The position numbers and the translations under genes are program-made. Source: Paracyclopina nana (lineage: Eukaryota; Arthropoda; Copepoda; Cyclopoida; Cyclopettidae). Taken from it: a DNA stretch of 64,000 nucleotides. This document shows positions 1 through 12,143 of this stretch, in pieces; position 1 is the first letter of the stretch, and each line of letters begins with the position of its first letter. The DNA is taken from the NCBI GenBank assembly GCA_019096065.1, contig JAGUCH010000003.1, forward strand, positions 6,386,001 to 6,450,000, in the 5' to 3' direction. Below the pieces are notes generated by a model. The model had not been told where the DNA came from, did no database searches, and was given only the letters and a program-made list of their open reading frames with translations.

Positions 1-1118
1 GAATTGAATGGCTACTGCGTACACTGCGCCGTGTGCAAAACTGTGTCTTGATCCCAGCTCAGAATCTTCAAGTGGCCTTCAACTCTCAGCGTGAAAGGCC
101 ATCTTTTCCATCAAGTTTTTTCCACCAAATACTTTCGGGGAATTGCCGCAAAGTGCTCCCTTCTCGTGATGCCAGGCGTCATTTGGTGAAATTGAAAAGT
201 GCATTTGATGAGCTGGCATGGAGGAAGATTAAACTGCTGCTGGGACGACGGGGGTTTTATCACAAAAGTTGTTGAGTGAAAGCAGACGCCCGAAGAAGGA
301 CATGAACAAAAGGGACCTTTTACATGATAGTTGCGCAAAAAATTGTAGCAGTATCAAAAGAGAGCAGCAACTATTTTCACCGTGAAGATCAGTTTCAAAG
401 TAATAATGCAAGGCATCTATCTTTAGCACAAGCAAATAACTATGAATGCTTTCTACAACAAGGCAATGAGAAACCATTCCTAGCGAAAAGAGGACATCAT
501 GTCTTCCTTAGTAATTAACTCCTCCTTCAGTCATTTAGGGGCATGAAGGTAGGAGAAGAGGAAGCAAAAACTACGGGCCAAAAAGATTCATCACCAGCAG
601 TGTAGTATGGTAGCTCCTCAGGAGTTGCTAAATGGCTGCAAAAACAGGTCAAATGAGAGAAAAGATCAATCTGCTGCTAAGCACATTTCCGCTTTTTCCT
701 TCTGAAAAGCGTCCATTACAACAAAAAGGCCATCAAATCTCCCCAGTAAAATGAAGCCAACCAAATATGAAAGACATTTTTTAAAAACAAATGCTAAATA
801 TGTTCCTATTTCGAGTATGATACGCGCATACATTTCCGGATACTCGTAAAGGTTGCGTGATATGCAATTTGATATTTGCGGCAACGCCTCGATAAGTTTG
901 AGGCTTATTGGACTTAAAACATCTTACGTTAAGAAAAAATATTTTACGAAATTTATTGAAAATATTTGAATCCCTAAAAAGCAAGTGCTTTTGTCTATGT
1001 AAGGTTATTCCTTGCATTATTTTAAACCAATTTCTATGATGTTCTGCTGGGGTCATTTTCGATCAATGACAAGGGTAACTTACGTAAACAAGGCAGAAAA
1101 CAACATTTGACAACTAAG
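1..1118. other. No gene recognised (left edge)
   Basis: Open stretches on both strands are short, lack recognisable motifs and overlap each other. The last part before 1119 should hold the promoter and 5' leader of the Fe-S assembly gene. I see no RNA gene or clear repeat. Confidence 0.5.
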
Positions 1119-1666
1119 ATGTTTGCAACTAAACTCATTTCACGATTTAGCAGCAAATCAGCTGCGACTGCGACAGTTCGTGCCGTTAAAAGAAGAACCA
1201 TGCTGCCCACAAGAGCAGCCTTGACTCTCGTAAGGATTCCTTTCAAAAGTCTGACTTTCATTATTTCAGTCATTTTCATTTCAGACACCGACAGCAGTCA
1301 AGAGGGTAAAAGAAATAATAGAAAACCAGCCCAATGTGGTAAGATCTCGAGATTACATTTAATTCACTAATGTGATTATTCAGCTAATTGTGTACCTTAT
1401 TTTTTTTTTAGATAGGCCTTAGAATTGGTGTGAGACAGAGGGGTTGCAATGGCCTCAGTTACACTCTAGATTATGCCACAGAAAAGGCCAAATTCGATGA
1501 GCTAGTAGAACAAGATGGTGTCACCATTATCATAGACAAAAAGGCCCAACTGAGCATCCTTGGTACAGAAATGGACTATGTTGAGTCAAAATTGGCAGCG
1601 GAGTTTGTCTTCAATAATCCAAACATCACAGGGACTTGCGGCTGTGGAGAAAGTTTTTCTGTGTAA
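1119..1666 (+). CDS. ISCA1: Iron-sulfur cluster assembly protein 1 (ISCA1, A-type carrier)
   Basis: Three exons, 1119-1229, 1285-1338 and 1412-1666, encode 139 residues; both introns are short GT-AG introns. A-type carriers act in mitochondria, where ISCA1 works with ISCA2 and IBA57 in maturing [4Fe-4S] proteins. The N-terminus is rich in basic and hydroxylated residues without acids, as expected of a mitochondrial presequence. It leads into a conserved TRAALTL stretch. The three conserved cluster ligands are visible: Cys67 in RGCNGLSY and Cys131/Cys133 in the C-terminal GTCGCGESF motif. GTEMDYV and FVFNNPN are also family hallmarks. Length matches animal ISCA1 (about 130 residues). The first in-frame ATG was taken as start. 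Dephospho-CoA kinase follows on the same strand after about 260 bp. Identification is secure. Confidence 0.95.
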
Positions 1667-1925
1667 TCCAAATATTTAGTCGAAAGCACAAGTATTCATT
1701 CTGAACCAATTCGTTGGCATAAACAATTCTTAAAAATATAGTATCAAAAAGAAGTCTTCTATATATTGATAAGCGTATGTAACTAAGGAAAGTTGCGTGA
1801 AAATAACGTATCAAGAGAATTCCGCGAAAGTGGCTGGTGTCAACAGTTTCAAAACATTCCCTAATCATTGCCACTTTTTGTAACTTTGAAAATCAGCTAA
1901 AATGATCTGTTAGGGGGCGACCAAT

Positions 1926-2733
1926 ATGTTTCTCGTTGCACTCACCGGTGGAGCCGCCACTGGAAAAAGTACGAGCTCGTCCGTTTTCAAGGAGCTCGGC
2001 GTACCTGTCATTGATGCCGATGAGGTTGCCCGACAGATTGTTGAGCCTGGCCAGCCAGCCTTTGGAGACATCAAGGCTGCGTTTGGAATGGCGGTACTTG
2101 ACCGCGATTCTGGGCAGATTGTAAGTCTTGCTCGTGTTAATAGAGCTTGTAAATTAGATTACTCTCTAGGATCGGGCAGCCTTAATGAGTCTGATTCTTG
2201 AGGATGAAACCAAGAGACTTCAACTGAATGCCATCACTCACCCGCGTATTTTTCGTAAAATGCTCTGGGAGATTGCCAATTATGCTGCCAAAGGCCATAG
2301 TTATGCAGTCTTGGATGTTCCCCTTCTGTACGAGTCGTCAGGGAAGCTGCTCAAGTGGCTTCACAAAGTCATAGTTGTGACTTGCGAGAGAGACTTGCAA
2401 ATGCAAAGGCTTATGGAGTCACGGAGAATGACTGAAAGGGAGTCCGGTTTGCTGATTGACGCTCAGATGTCACTCGATAAGAAAGCAGCTATGGCTGACT
2501 ATGTGGTCGAGAATTCTGGCAACTTGCAAGATTTGAGATCCCAGGTAATGACAGTTCTTTTTAGAGAAGAACGTATGATCGTCTTTACTATGGTTTGACT
2601 CTAGGTTCTAGAAATTCATGCTGAACTCAACAAGTCCAACCTGCATTGGAAAATACGAGTTGGCTTGGGACTAGCTCTTGGAGGCATTTTTGGACTCGTG
2701 TTTGCCATAACAAGAAAGTTTATCGGAAAGTAG
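1926..2733 (+). CDS. DCAKD: Dephospho-CoA kinase domain protein (DCAKD-like), C-terminal membrane anchor
   Basis: Exons 1926-2120, 2170-2544 and 2605-2733 give 232 residues, matching the roughly 231-residue animal protein. The family phosphorylates the ribose 3' hydroxyl of dephospho-CoA, the last step of CoA synthesis. A P-loop lies at residues 8-15 (GGAATGKS), followed by the CoaE signature VIDADEVARQIV. ITHPRI follows in the second exon, and DVPLLYES marks the substrate-binding region. The last exon encodes a hydrophobic helix (GLALGGIFGLVFAI) and a short basic tail, a tail-anchor-like feature. This makes it the stand-alone kinase rather than bifunctional COASY, since no PPAT domain precedes it. 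An AATAAA at 2796-2801 is a plausible poly(A) signal. Confidence 0.94.
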
Positions 2734-3048
2734 ATGGAATTCACCGGTGATTTTAAAGCAAATTAGAAGTGATAGCATAATAGTATATTTTGAGCAATAA
2801 ACTTATTTCAGCAGCGAGTATTTTTTCAACTCTTTTTTGCTTTGTATAAATACGTATGTAATATTTTTTTATGATTCGTCCATGAAAACAGAAAAATGTT
2901 ACTTCGCCATGCATGGAAAAATAGGGAACTCTTCGGGTGCAAGAGTTCCCACCCCTATTGGTCCTGCATTCTTTGAAAGCCTTGCAAATAGGTGACTCCA
3001 ATTGCATCAACTTGGTATTAGCGGCCAAGGTCAAGACTTCCTTCTTTT
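2734..3048. other. 3' flank with an open, coding-like minus-strand stretch
   Basis: The proximal part is the 3' UTR of the kinase gene. On the minus strand, 3070 down to 2753 is open for 105 codons and contains four cysteines plus a low-complexity tail. It might be a further exon of the small peptide gene read in a different phase, but I could not find a convincing splice connection. Confidence 0.3.
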
Positions 3049-3414
3049 TCAAGGCATTGAGATTAACCATTCAGCACATCTGTACTTGTGATACTTGTTC
3101 TTCTTCCATTGGTTGCAAAATTTCGCTGTTCTTCGATCACTTCTACGGCAATTCGGACAATTCCCTATAATTACTCTTGCCTGGAAAAATAATATTTTCA
3201 TTACACCTTAACTTTTGTTAATAAGTTTTTGCAAAGTTTTTATTACCGTATGTGATAGGGATATAAGAAATTCTCCATCGGCTAGCCTCTTAGCTATGCT
3301 ATGCTTGATGGTATCATCATGGTGGATATGATAACTCCTTGTTTCAACAATTTGAATGGAGCAGCAGATGAAAAGTGCTACAAGTGCAAAAAATGCCTTC
3401 ATTTCGATTAACAT
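3049..3414 (-). CDS. Candidate small secreted cysteine peptide precursor
   Basis: I do not recognise this gene. Two exons on the minus strand, 3414-3247 and 3180-3049, are joined by a 66-bp GT-AG intron with a good acceptor (TTTTTCCAG) and would encode 99 residues. The N-terminus is a textbook signal peptide (MKAFFALVALFICCSIQIVE, with a second ATG four codons upstream). A short His/Asp-rich segment and a dibasic KR follow, then a mature-like region with four cysteines in the order C-x2-C-x10-C-x12-C. A TATA-like box (minus-strand reading of 3470-3477) lies upstream. The pattern suggests a secreted peptide or hormone. The C-x2-C pair loosely recalls eclosion hormone with one disulfide lost, but that is speculation. 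The 3' end is uncertain because a neighbouring frame (3070-2753) is also open. Confidence 0.42.
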
Positions 3415-4963
3415 TTGTCGTTTTGCGAAGGGTGTCTTGAGACTAACGTTAAAATAGAATTTCCTCTTGAATATATAGTATGCCTGTTCACGGTAGTTTC
3501 CCTTTCGAGCAGTAACGATAAAGCCAGGTTATGTACCTAATTTCTCATTCTGCATGCGCAGGTCAAGCAAGTCTACGACAGTCTGGGTTATCTACCTGTG
3601 AGGTTTTCCGAGGATTTCGATACTTATAAGCTAAATCATACAATTATTTTGCGAGTAATGCTCTAACATATTAAAGAAATTGAAAGAGGCCTTTTAGAGT
3701 GAATATAAGCTTGAGGTCTTACTTTTTGTTCAACTTATCGTACTAGCTAACAAAAAGACGATGGCTTGGTCAATTACTTTTTTGTTGAAATCGAAAATCT
3801 TTCACCATATTTCATTCATTGCTTTAGGATTTTTTCCGAACTTATTAGACAACTTGTTACCTTACAAGTAACGCAAAGTGGCTCCAAATTGGAAAAAGAG
3901 CAATTGAAGATTGGCTTGTGTTGGCTTTAAAAACCAATTTGGTGTTGTGCATAAGCCAAGAAACAAGTTTGGACACCACCATCTGTTGCATTGTGTTATT
4001 TTCATTTTAATCATGACCTAGGCCAAACCTTCCTTCCGGAATTTAGGGTCTTAAAAATAGACTTGACCCTCAAATCGGATAAGCTCACGAGCACAGTGGG
4101 AAAAGGGACCAATAAGCCCCAACTTGAATATCCCCTTCTATGAATTTGTTTTTGGGGTCCTTTTTGTTAGCGAAGGCAATATGGGATTTTTCTTTAAGAG
4201 AAAAAACGCATATTCTCAGTATCTGAAGCAGATAAGATTGAGGTGCAAGCTGATCATCATTGGCTGGTTTTTCTAATCTATCGAAGCGATCTAGCTTGGT
4301 TCATGTGCTCAGTATGCGCACCAACATCTATACATTGGCGATGGCAACACCAAAAAACTACTCTGGTGCAGTAAATATGCGATGAAACACTAAGTCTAAG
4401 TATTAGTTCAACTCATTTTACAAATTCTTCTATAACATCTCGAATTAATTACCCTACTAGAGTAGAATGAAAAATTTACTCCAAACTTCGGCCAAGGAAC
4501 TGCTTAAAATCTCAAAATCTGAATTTAGATTTACTCCCCGCTATGTAAATTTTTTTCTTTTATGTGACGCTTCTTTAACCCTTCATTCAAAGTTATCTAG
4601 AGGTACATAAAATACCGTCCATTCACAGAACCAAGTCAAAGCTGTTTTAAAGTAAAACTGCACCTGCTAAACAGAATTGAATTAAATCGTGCTTAGTTAT
4701 ATCACAAATATACGATGTAGTTTGGCACATAAATATCGCGGAAATTCCTTTAAGAACCATTCGATTTAATCTTTGGCTTTACTGGGCAGATAAACTGCGA
4801 TCGAGTGTGTTGCCATAAGCTAAATGTTGTTGGGCCTGCCCATTGTTAGAGCTACTTGCAAGTCAATTTGAGTACGGCGTCTTGGAGCCATCGCATAGTG
4901 TTATATCAGCCATCCAATTGAGTTGAACCAAGCTATACAACAGGAGCACAATAATATGGCACC
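3415..4963. other. Intergenic, no gene seen
   Basis: AT-rich spacer. The first part includes the presumed promoter of the small peptide gene on the minus strand. The last few hundred bases should include the promoter of the EGF/DPY gene. No long open frames, RNA genes or repeats were recognised. Confidence 0.5.
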
Positions 4964-7900
4964 ATGAGGACAAGAATGCAAGGAATTGTGTTACTTTCCC
5001 CTCTTTTTATGCTCGCATTGCAAGTAGATGCGCAGTGTACTCCGTCACCCTGTGGGGTAAATACGAGGTGTGAGGTAAGGTCAATTCCGCAACTTACGCA
5101 ATCGCGGCATAGGAAATTCTGAAGCTTCATTTTTTGCCTGAGAACAGGTTAATCCTGGAGGAGCTGCTGTCTGCAGATGCTTGCCTGGTTTCAACCATTT
5201 GCCTGGACAAAGCACCATTGATGGATGTCCAACTAGGAGACAAGAAGAGGTCACGCCCAATCGATTTGAAAGGCCCAATCGAGTCAGCTTGCCCAACAGA
5301 ATAGAGCCCACGATTTTATCTGTCGGTGACCCATGCAGTCCTAGCCCATGTGGGACAAATGCTGAGTGTAGCGTAGCAGGAAACAGAGCTGTGCGTATTT
5401 TAAAAACATGCATCATAATACTATTTTCCGCAGAACTTGACCGCAGCCCTTTTTCTACCGAATTAGGTGTGTACGTGCAGATCCAACACTTTTGGAGATC
5501 CCTACACCAACTGCCAATCAGATCCCTGCCAACAAAACCCATGTGGTATCAATGCGCTTTGTGAAAAATCAGGTTTTTGCTCTTGATAATGCAGAGAGAG
5601 AAGAATTGTTTTTTTTTATCGTTGCTAATTGATTGCAGGTGCCAGGGCCATCTGTAAGTGTCCCAATGGTTTTACTGGAGACCCCTTTGTCAGGTGCAAT
5701 GATAACCCTTGCTCAGTGCAACCTTGCGGGGCCAACGCTGACTGCGAGGCTCAAGGAAACAGAGCCGTTTGCAGATGCAGGTTAATTTCACATTCAACGC
5801 CAATTTCTTCAGTTTACTCATTTTAAGCAAAAAAATTCCAGGGAAAATTATGAAGGTGATCCGTTCATTCAGTGCACCTTGAACCCTTGCTTGATTAGTC
5901 CGTGTGGAGTCAATGCTGAATGCGAGAGAAGTGGCACAAGAGCCATTTGCAAATGTCTCCCTGGTTACGAGGGAGATCCGTTCAGCAGGTGACTCTGTTT
6001 CTGCTTCTTGGCTTATCAGTTTTTTATTGCCCCTTTCCATTTGTAGCTGTGAGCTAAATCCTTGCCATAACAGCCCTTGTGGAGCAAATGCTGAATGCGA
6101 CTCAAGAGGTCGCAGTGCAGTGTGCAAATGCCTTCCAGGTTCGCCTAAAAAAAGTTCTTTGACGAATACCAATTTTGATTATTTCTTTTCGTGACAGGTT
6201 ATGTTGGTGATCCATTTATCAACTGCCAATTGGAGCCTTGCAGCCAAAGCCCTTGTGGAACTAACGCTGAGTGTGAGTCTCAGGGAAGATCGGCCATTTG
6301 CAAGTGCCCAAGAGGCTATGCTGGAGACCCATACACCAACTGCGTCCTTGATCCTTGCTCAACCAACCCTTGCGGTATATTAAATTATTTCTTAAAATTG
6401 ACTTATATGACAATTGACATATGATATGACTTTCCGATTTCAGGAGCAAATGCCATTTGCGAAAATAGTGGAAATGCTGCCGTCTGCAAATGCCCTCCAG
6501 ATCACGTTGGTGACCCATACGTGTCGTGCACGTAATTCACAAACAAAAACATCATTAGCATCTAATCAAATTATGCCCCGCTATATTTAAAGGTTCGACC
6601 CTTGCGCTCAAGATCCCTGCGGACCCAACACAGAGTGTTCAGTGAGCGGACAACGATCCCTGTGCAGATGCCTCCGTGGCTTCACTGGCAGCCCCGAAAG
6701 CAGGTAAAATCAATATTTTTTATACTATGCCTGAGATTGAAGTAAATAAATTTATTTGAAGGTCCGGGTGTCAAGCTGATCCTTGCTCTGTCACTCAAAT
6801 TTGTGGTGCCAATGCTGAATGCAGAAACGAGGGTGGGCGTCCAGTCTGCGATTGTTTGTCTGGCCACAAGGGCGATCCATACACAGGGTGTGTCAGAGGA
6901 GATTGCATTTCCAACTCCGAGTGCCGAGACAATCAGGCTTGCCAGGACTACAGATGCGTCGACCCATGTGCCTTGTCTTGTGGGTCAGGTGCCGATTGCC
7001 AAGTCAACAATCATGTCGCCATTTGCAGATGCCCACGAGGAATGACTGGTGATCCATTCCAGGTTGGGCAAACTATTTTGCTTTCATCTTAAAAACTCAT
7101 CATATCTGGTTGCAGAGCTGTCGCAGATTCTCCAAAGACGAGATTTGCCAAGCTTGCGGAGCAAATACTGATTGCGAAGTTGGTCCAGATGACAGGCCTA
7201 TTTGCAGGTGCAAGCAAGGTAGGAACTGATTTATCTTATAAGATATTTTCATCTAGAATGTCTCTATCAAGATTACATCGGAAATCCCTTGAGCGGATGT
7301 AGGAGAGAGTGCGAGACCAACCGTGACTGCTCTATTTCTCAAGAGTGCGTTCAATTCAAATGCGTCGCTGCTTGCAGGGAAGGAGGTAAAAAAATAAATA
7401 TATTTTTTTGTAACATAAATTTTCCAACTTTTTGATAGCTTGTGGTGAGAATGCCAACTGTGCAGCCAGGAATAATCGAGCTGAATGCACATGCCCACCA
7501 GACTTCTTGGGAGATGCCAGAAGCAGGTGTTACACCGAGTGTACTCGACATGATGAATGTCAGGACTCCCAAGCTTGCGTCAAGTTCAAGTGCAAGGATC
7601 CTTGCAGGGAGCCCGATCCAAATGTGTGTGGCTCAGGAGCCAACTGCGAGGTCAAAAATCACAAACCCATCTGCTCTTGCCCTAGAGGTTTTTTGCTTTC
7701 ACGTATATGTATTGTCACAGGAAGCTCGTAAAACTTCCGTTTCAGGCTACACTGGAGATCCATTTGTGTCGTGCAGAGAGTTCACAAAGCAGGACTTGTG
7801 CACTCCCAACCCATGCGGATCGGGTGCTACTTGCCAACCAGGGTCTGATAGGTCTGGAAGCGACCGCCCCGTCTGTACTTGTCCAGTGGGATACAGAGGA

Positions 7901-8309
7901 GATCCCTTGATTTCATGCTCTCGAGGTAATTGTTGTCAAAAATGCTTACATCGCTTTTTTGACTTTTTTCTTGTGCAGGCGAGTGTGAAAATGACAATGA
8001 CTGCTCATCGACGCAAGCTTGCTTCAACTTCCAATGCAAAGATGCTTGCAGTGATGGTTGTGGCGTTGGTGCCAACTGCAAAGCCCTCAATCATGGTAAC
8101 TTTTAAAATCGCAATTTAAAAATTACAATTGGCTTGAACTGCTCTTATTTTCAGGAGCCATTTGCTCTTGCCCCAATGGATACACTGGCGATCCTCTGAC
8201 CGCATGCAGACCAACGCGCAATCAACAACCCTCATTTCAAAACAATAGGGTCATTGGTTTATCCAGGTTCAGGCGCTCCCTAAGCTTCCTCACTTCATTC
8301 ATCTACTAA
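4964..8309 (+). CDS. Secreted Dumpy-like EGF/DPY repeat protein
   Basis: Sixteen exons (4964-5074, 5148-5390, 5467-5572, 5639-5780, 5842-5988, 6047-6138, 6198-6374, 6444-6531, 6593-6703, 6762-7062, 7116-7218, 7272-7385, 7439-7687, 7746-7925, 7979-8095, 8155-8309) keep one frame throughout and give 811 residues. A signal peptide (LLSPLFMLALQVDAQ) is followed at once by EGF modules of the form DPC..PCG.NA.C...C.C..G..GDP...C. From exon 10 onward they alternate with DPY-type modules (C.....EC.....C....C.DPC). This architecture is known from arthropod Dumpy, an apical extracellular matrix protein. No transmembrane segment or zona pellucida domain is seen, and the end is a short basic tail. It is far smaller than Dumpy, so a matrix component or paralogue is more likely than the orthologue. 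The ZXDC-like gene converges 58 bp downstream. Confidence 0.85.
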
Positions 8310-8367
8310 ACTCTTTTGAAATATACATTTCTTACCGTTTTTAAAAAAGGTGTATTCCGTGATATTT

Positions 8368-10831
8368 TCATACCAAATCTTGCATATTGATTGTACTCTG
8401 TGCAACAGTCTGACCTTCTTTGCTCATCCTTTTGCTATTTTGAAGAATGGAAGTTTGCCTCCGCCGTTTTCGACTCTTGGAAATTATGTTAGGCCCGTCG
8501 CTGCTCTTCAAAGGAGTTATCGCTGAAGCGTCGACTGTGATCAGTTCGCTAGGGTTGGAGTCAACCTTGAGGTCTTCTTCGGCTACACATGACAAAAGAG
8601 CAATGAGGTCAACCTCCGACTGGTCCTGGACAGCTTGTGCACTTGGCTCCATTCGATGGCCTTTTGTGATGTGATGCGACAAGTTGCGTCGACTCTGGAA
8701 TTTCTTGCCGCATTTCTCAATCACGCATCGAAAACGCTGCTGATGATGAGATTGCCCATTAGGATCCTCTTGGTGTTTCTTTATGTGGGCGATCAGGGAT
8801 GGCCTCTGAGTGAACCGGGAATCACATTTGTCGAATGGACAAGCTAATTTCTGGTTTTTGTGAGCCACTTCAACATGGTCACGCAAGTGCTCCAGTCTGA
8901 GATACGACTTCTCACAGACTTCGCACGAGTACCTGCGATCATTTTTGTGACTTCTCTCGTGACGCCTCAGCTTTGATGATGTTCGAAAAGCCCATTTGCA
9001 TCCTGGAGCAGTGCAAGCAAATGGTCGCTGGCCAGTATGTATACGTTCGTGATTGCGTAGCAGCGATGCAGTTTTAAAGGGCTTTTGGCATGCGGAGCAA
9101 ATAAGCCTCGACTCGTCCGTGATGACTCCGTGGTTTTTAAGGTGTTTCCCTAAGTCAGTTTTGGTATAATAAATTCTTCCACACCCAGGATGGTGGCAAG
9201 AGTAAGAAGGAGCAAAGTCCTCGGAATGCTCATTTTTGCTGTGAAGATCCAGGAACCTTTGACATCTGAAGGTTTTATCACACATAGGACAATTGAATTG
9301 GCCATCTTTGGCATGTTGCTTGATGTGAGTGTTCAAGTTGTATACTGTTGTGAAGCTCTTGTCCTCACAACCAGGGAGGTTACACTTAAACGGTTTGGCA
9401 TTGGTGTGAGCCTCTAAATGTCGTTTTAGTCGCACCATCGTGGGAAACGACCATTTGCACCCCTCACGGTCGCACTTGAAGGGCTTCACACCTTTGTGAG
9501 AGAAAATGTGCAGTTTTAGGCGACACTTTTTGGGGAAATCACTAGAGCAGTTTTCTTCGGGGCAGAACCATATCAATTTGTTATCTTCATTTTTGGCTAC
9601 TTTGATTTTATCATAGAAGACGCCAAATTCGGCGAGCTCAGCAAGAAAGTCGGACTCAAAGGATTCTGAATTCTTCGGAGACCTCTTTTCTATTGTTAAG
9701 CTTGCGGCTGATTCGTTGATGACATTTTCTTTCATTGCAGAACTTTTTGAGGCACCCTTGTTGCAATTTCCTGAATAAGTAGGAGGCACAACTTTGATAT
9801 TGTGAAATAGGTTTTTAAACACTGGCAGTTGATCCAAGTGCAAGGGTTTGATCATCTTGGTTGCTTGTGACAAATTGTTAGTCTTGACTAGAAAAGATTG
9901 GCCTAGCCCAGGTGATGCACCTATACTAGGCAAAATTGTGAATGTGGTTGTATTATTAGCCTTGTTGGTTTGAATGCCAATCGTTGCAACAGTTCCCTCT
10001 GGCCGTACCACCTCTTCAATATTGGCTTCTGGGGGAACAGTTCTAATAGATTTGATCCTAATGACCCTGCTCGGCTCAAGAGGCTCAGTGGTTTTCTCAA
10101 AGTCAGCCTGCAATAAAAATGTTTTCGAATATAATCGTAACTCTTTCCAAAGTATTGCAAATTACCTGAAGCTTTTCAAAGTTTTTTGAAATCGTTTGCA
10201 GCACTTCGATGGGGACTGCGTAGGAGGGCTCATCATCATTCTTTTCAGGCCCAATAATCGTGGCAAGCTCACCGTTGTCGAGAACTTGATCAACGTCAGC
10301 TTTGTCAACGACATCTTTGACACCCTCATTGATTGTTGAAGCAGAGATGACGTTGTTGTCCCCAGTAGCATTATTGATCTCTGCAAAGTCGTCATCCAAA
10401 AGCTTATCTTCATTTCCAGTTGACGTGGATGGGAAAAGATCAGCCAAGAGCCCTTTTTCAAAGTTCTCAAAGGCTTGGTCATTGATCAAGCTCCTATGGG
10501 TGTCATCAACACTTCCAAACAAGTTTGAGCTAGTCGAGCCCAGACCCCCAGTGGTGTCAAAAAATATGTCAGGAAAGTGGTAGCCCAAGGTAGGATTGTG
10601 CTTATTCTTATTTTTCTCTTGGCCAGAATTGATGTTGGCTGGAGGACCAGAGGCCAAATCCAAAAACTCCAAATCTACCCACCATTTTATATCGGGTAAG
10701 CCGAGGTCGGGAAGCTGTAGGTCAGCTGTTGACAAAGAATTGGCGATCGGATCGTCATCGTCCACAACTGGAGTGGGATTGGGATCAGGAGCTTCATCTG
10801 GCTTCAGCCAGTCATCCAAATTGAGTGACAT
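8368..10831 (-). CDS. ZXDC-like C2H2 zinc-finger transcription factor
   Basis: Two exons, 10831-10166 and 10107-8368, flank a 58-bp intron and encode 801 residues. The first third is acidic, rich in Asp, Glu and Asn, without a recognisable domain, and may act as an activation region. Ten C2H2 fingers follow in one block (about residues 390-700), most of the long C-x4-C-x12-H-x3-H type with HTGQRPF or HTNAKPF-like linkers. The finger order and phrases such as FTTVYNL, CKWAFRTSSKLRRH and DRRYSC strongly resemble vertebrate ZXDA/B/C, which cooperate with CIITA in transcription. Whether this arthropod gene has that partner is unknown. A basic KSRKRRRQ patch near the C-terminus is a likely nuclear localisation signal. 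The assignment relies on remembered similarity. It shares a 383-bp divergent spacer with ZSWIM7. Confidence 0.85.
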
Positions 10832-11214
10832 TTTCAGACTGCTCCCTTTTTCTCTCTCAGCAATGCCATCAACTTGAATAAACTAATTCATGGACTGAAA
10901 CTAAGCCAATTTCATTCATTGTTTTCCTGAAAAGTAGAATTAATGCACAAATTGCTCATTTGAAAATGTTTTGCTTAAAAAAGGCTTTTCCTATGAAATA
11001 TTGAAACCATAATTGATAGTTGCTATGCAGTTTTTCTTACAGATTACACACACTATTACATTTCACTTAGCATAAGAGTGTGTAGCTCGCTTCCTCTTAA
11101 GTCAGCTGGAGTTATTTAACAACATTGCATTGGCGGGAGACTCAAAAGCGAAAAAATCGCTTATATTATTAAAGGGATTATTCAACAAATGATATTATAC
11201 TAATTTAGCCGAAA
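10832..11214. promoter_or_regulatory. Divergent intergenic spacer
   Basis: This AT-rich spacer separates the start codons of the ZXDC-like gene (minus) and ZSWIM7 (plus), so it must hold both promoters and 5' leaders. I see no convincing TATA box. A shared bidirectional promoter is an inference from the arrangement only. Confidence 0.4.
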
Positions 11215-11712
11215 ATGCTAGCGAATAAGGAACAAAAATTCCGCCAAACTTCATCCATTTGTTTAGGAATTCTTAGCAAAGCAAAAGGTGAAATTGCACT
11301 TATTTCTAATAACTTGTAAAATGAGATATTTCTCTCTATTCCAGAAAGAATTGCTCGCGATGGAGCCTTCACGGATGAAATTTTGCTGCAACTACATTCC
11401 GTATTTGGTCCTTGTGTGAGCTCTGCTCTAGAGCTGGTCGATAACGAATCGGTTACTCTGATCATTGGAGAAACGTCAAAAAGAATGCTCTACCAAATTC
11501 GATCCTCGGGTGTCTGTTTTTCTGTCGTACCTTCATCCTGGCGCTGCTCGTGCCATGCTTGGATAGAGGCCACTTGGAAAAACGACCAGTTTGTAACTTG
11601 CAAGCATGTTCTCGCTACAAAATTACACGAAATCGCTGATCAAATCAAACCAGTCAAGACTGAAACTGTTTCGGAAAGCACTTTCATTCAAATGTTGGCT
11701 TTTATGAAGTAA
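11215..11712 (+). CDS. ZSWIM7: SWIM zinc-finger protein 7 (SWS1/ZSWIM7)
   Basis: Exons 11215-11287 and 11345-11712 give 146 residues, close to the 140 of human ZSWIM7. The protein is a Shu-complex subunit that, with SWSAP1, promotes RAD51 filament assembly in homologous recombination, including meiosis. The conserved N-terminal half (FGPCVSSALELVDNESVTLI) precedes the zinc-binding SWIM motif CxCx(n)CxH. The ligands are visible as RCSCHAW and TCKHVL. The start is the first ATG that keeps frame through the 57-bp intron. Gamma-COP lies downstream on the same strand. No partner gene is in the window. Confidence 0.9.
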
Positions 11713-12143
11713 AGTCTTCCGAGAAATATATCTTTTTGCCATACTTTATTCCTGGCTGAATTTTTTGTGTGAAGTGTTGAGTGAGTCGTTTTAAAAACAT
11801 TGCGTGATTTGCGTCAGTAGAAAGTGACGTGGCCGCAGAAAAAGACTGTCGAGGAGTTGAGCTATAAGTTTTCAGCCACTTTTTGACAAATATATATAGG
11901 GACAAAGCTTTTAACTCATTTTTTATGTATGAAAATTAATAAATATTGATTTAAAAAATTATTCAAATGTTAATGATGAATTTTAGAGTCATTTAGATTA
12001 TACTTAGTTTGTAGTGTCGTTAGAAAAATAGAAAAAAGGCTTGGATTGACTTAATATTATGTCCTCGTATTTCCCGGATTTTGCTGACACAATTTCAAGC
12101 CGATTTTGATAAACCGACTGGAATCCCTTATTCTGAAGCCGTC
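11713..12143. other. Intergenic spacer
   Basis: AT-rich 3' flank of ZSWIM7 and 5' flank of gamma-COP. The gamma-COP frame stays open upstream to about 12081 but without an ATG, so the leader may be partly transcribed. Nothing else is seen. Confidence 0.45.

Noticed and set aside
5081..5542. Long minus-strand open stretch opposite the EGF/DPY gene
   Set aside because: It is the antisense of spliced plus-strand exons with strong EGF motifs and has no motif of its own.
7442..8119. Unspliced plus-strand frame of 225 codons within the EGF/DPY gene
   Set aside because: It crosses clear introns and runs in a shifted frame relative to the cysteine-patterned exons.
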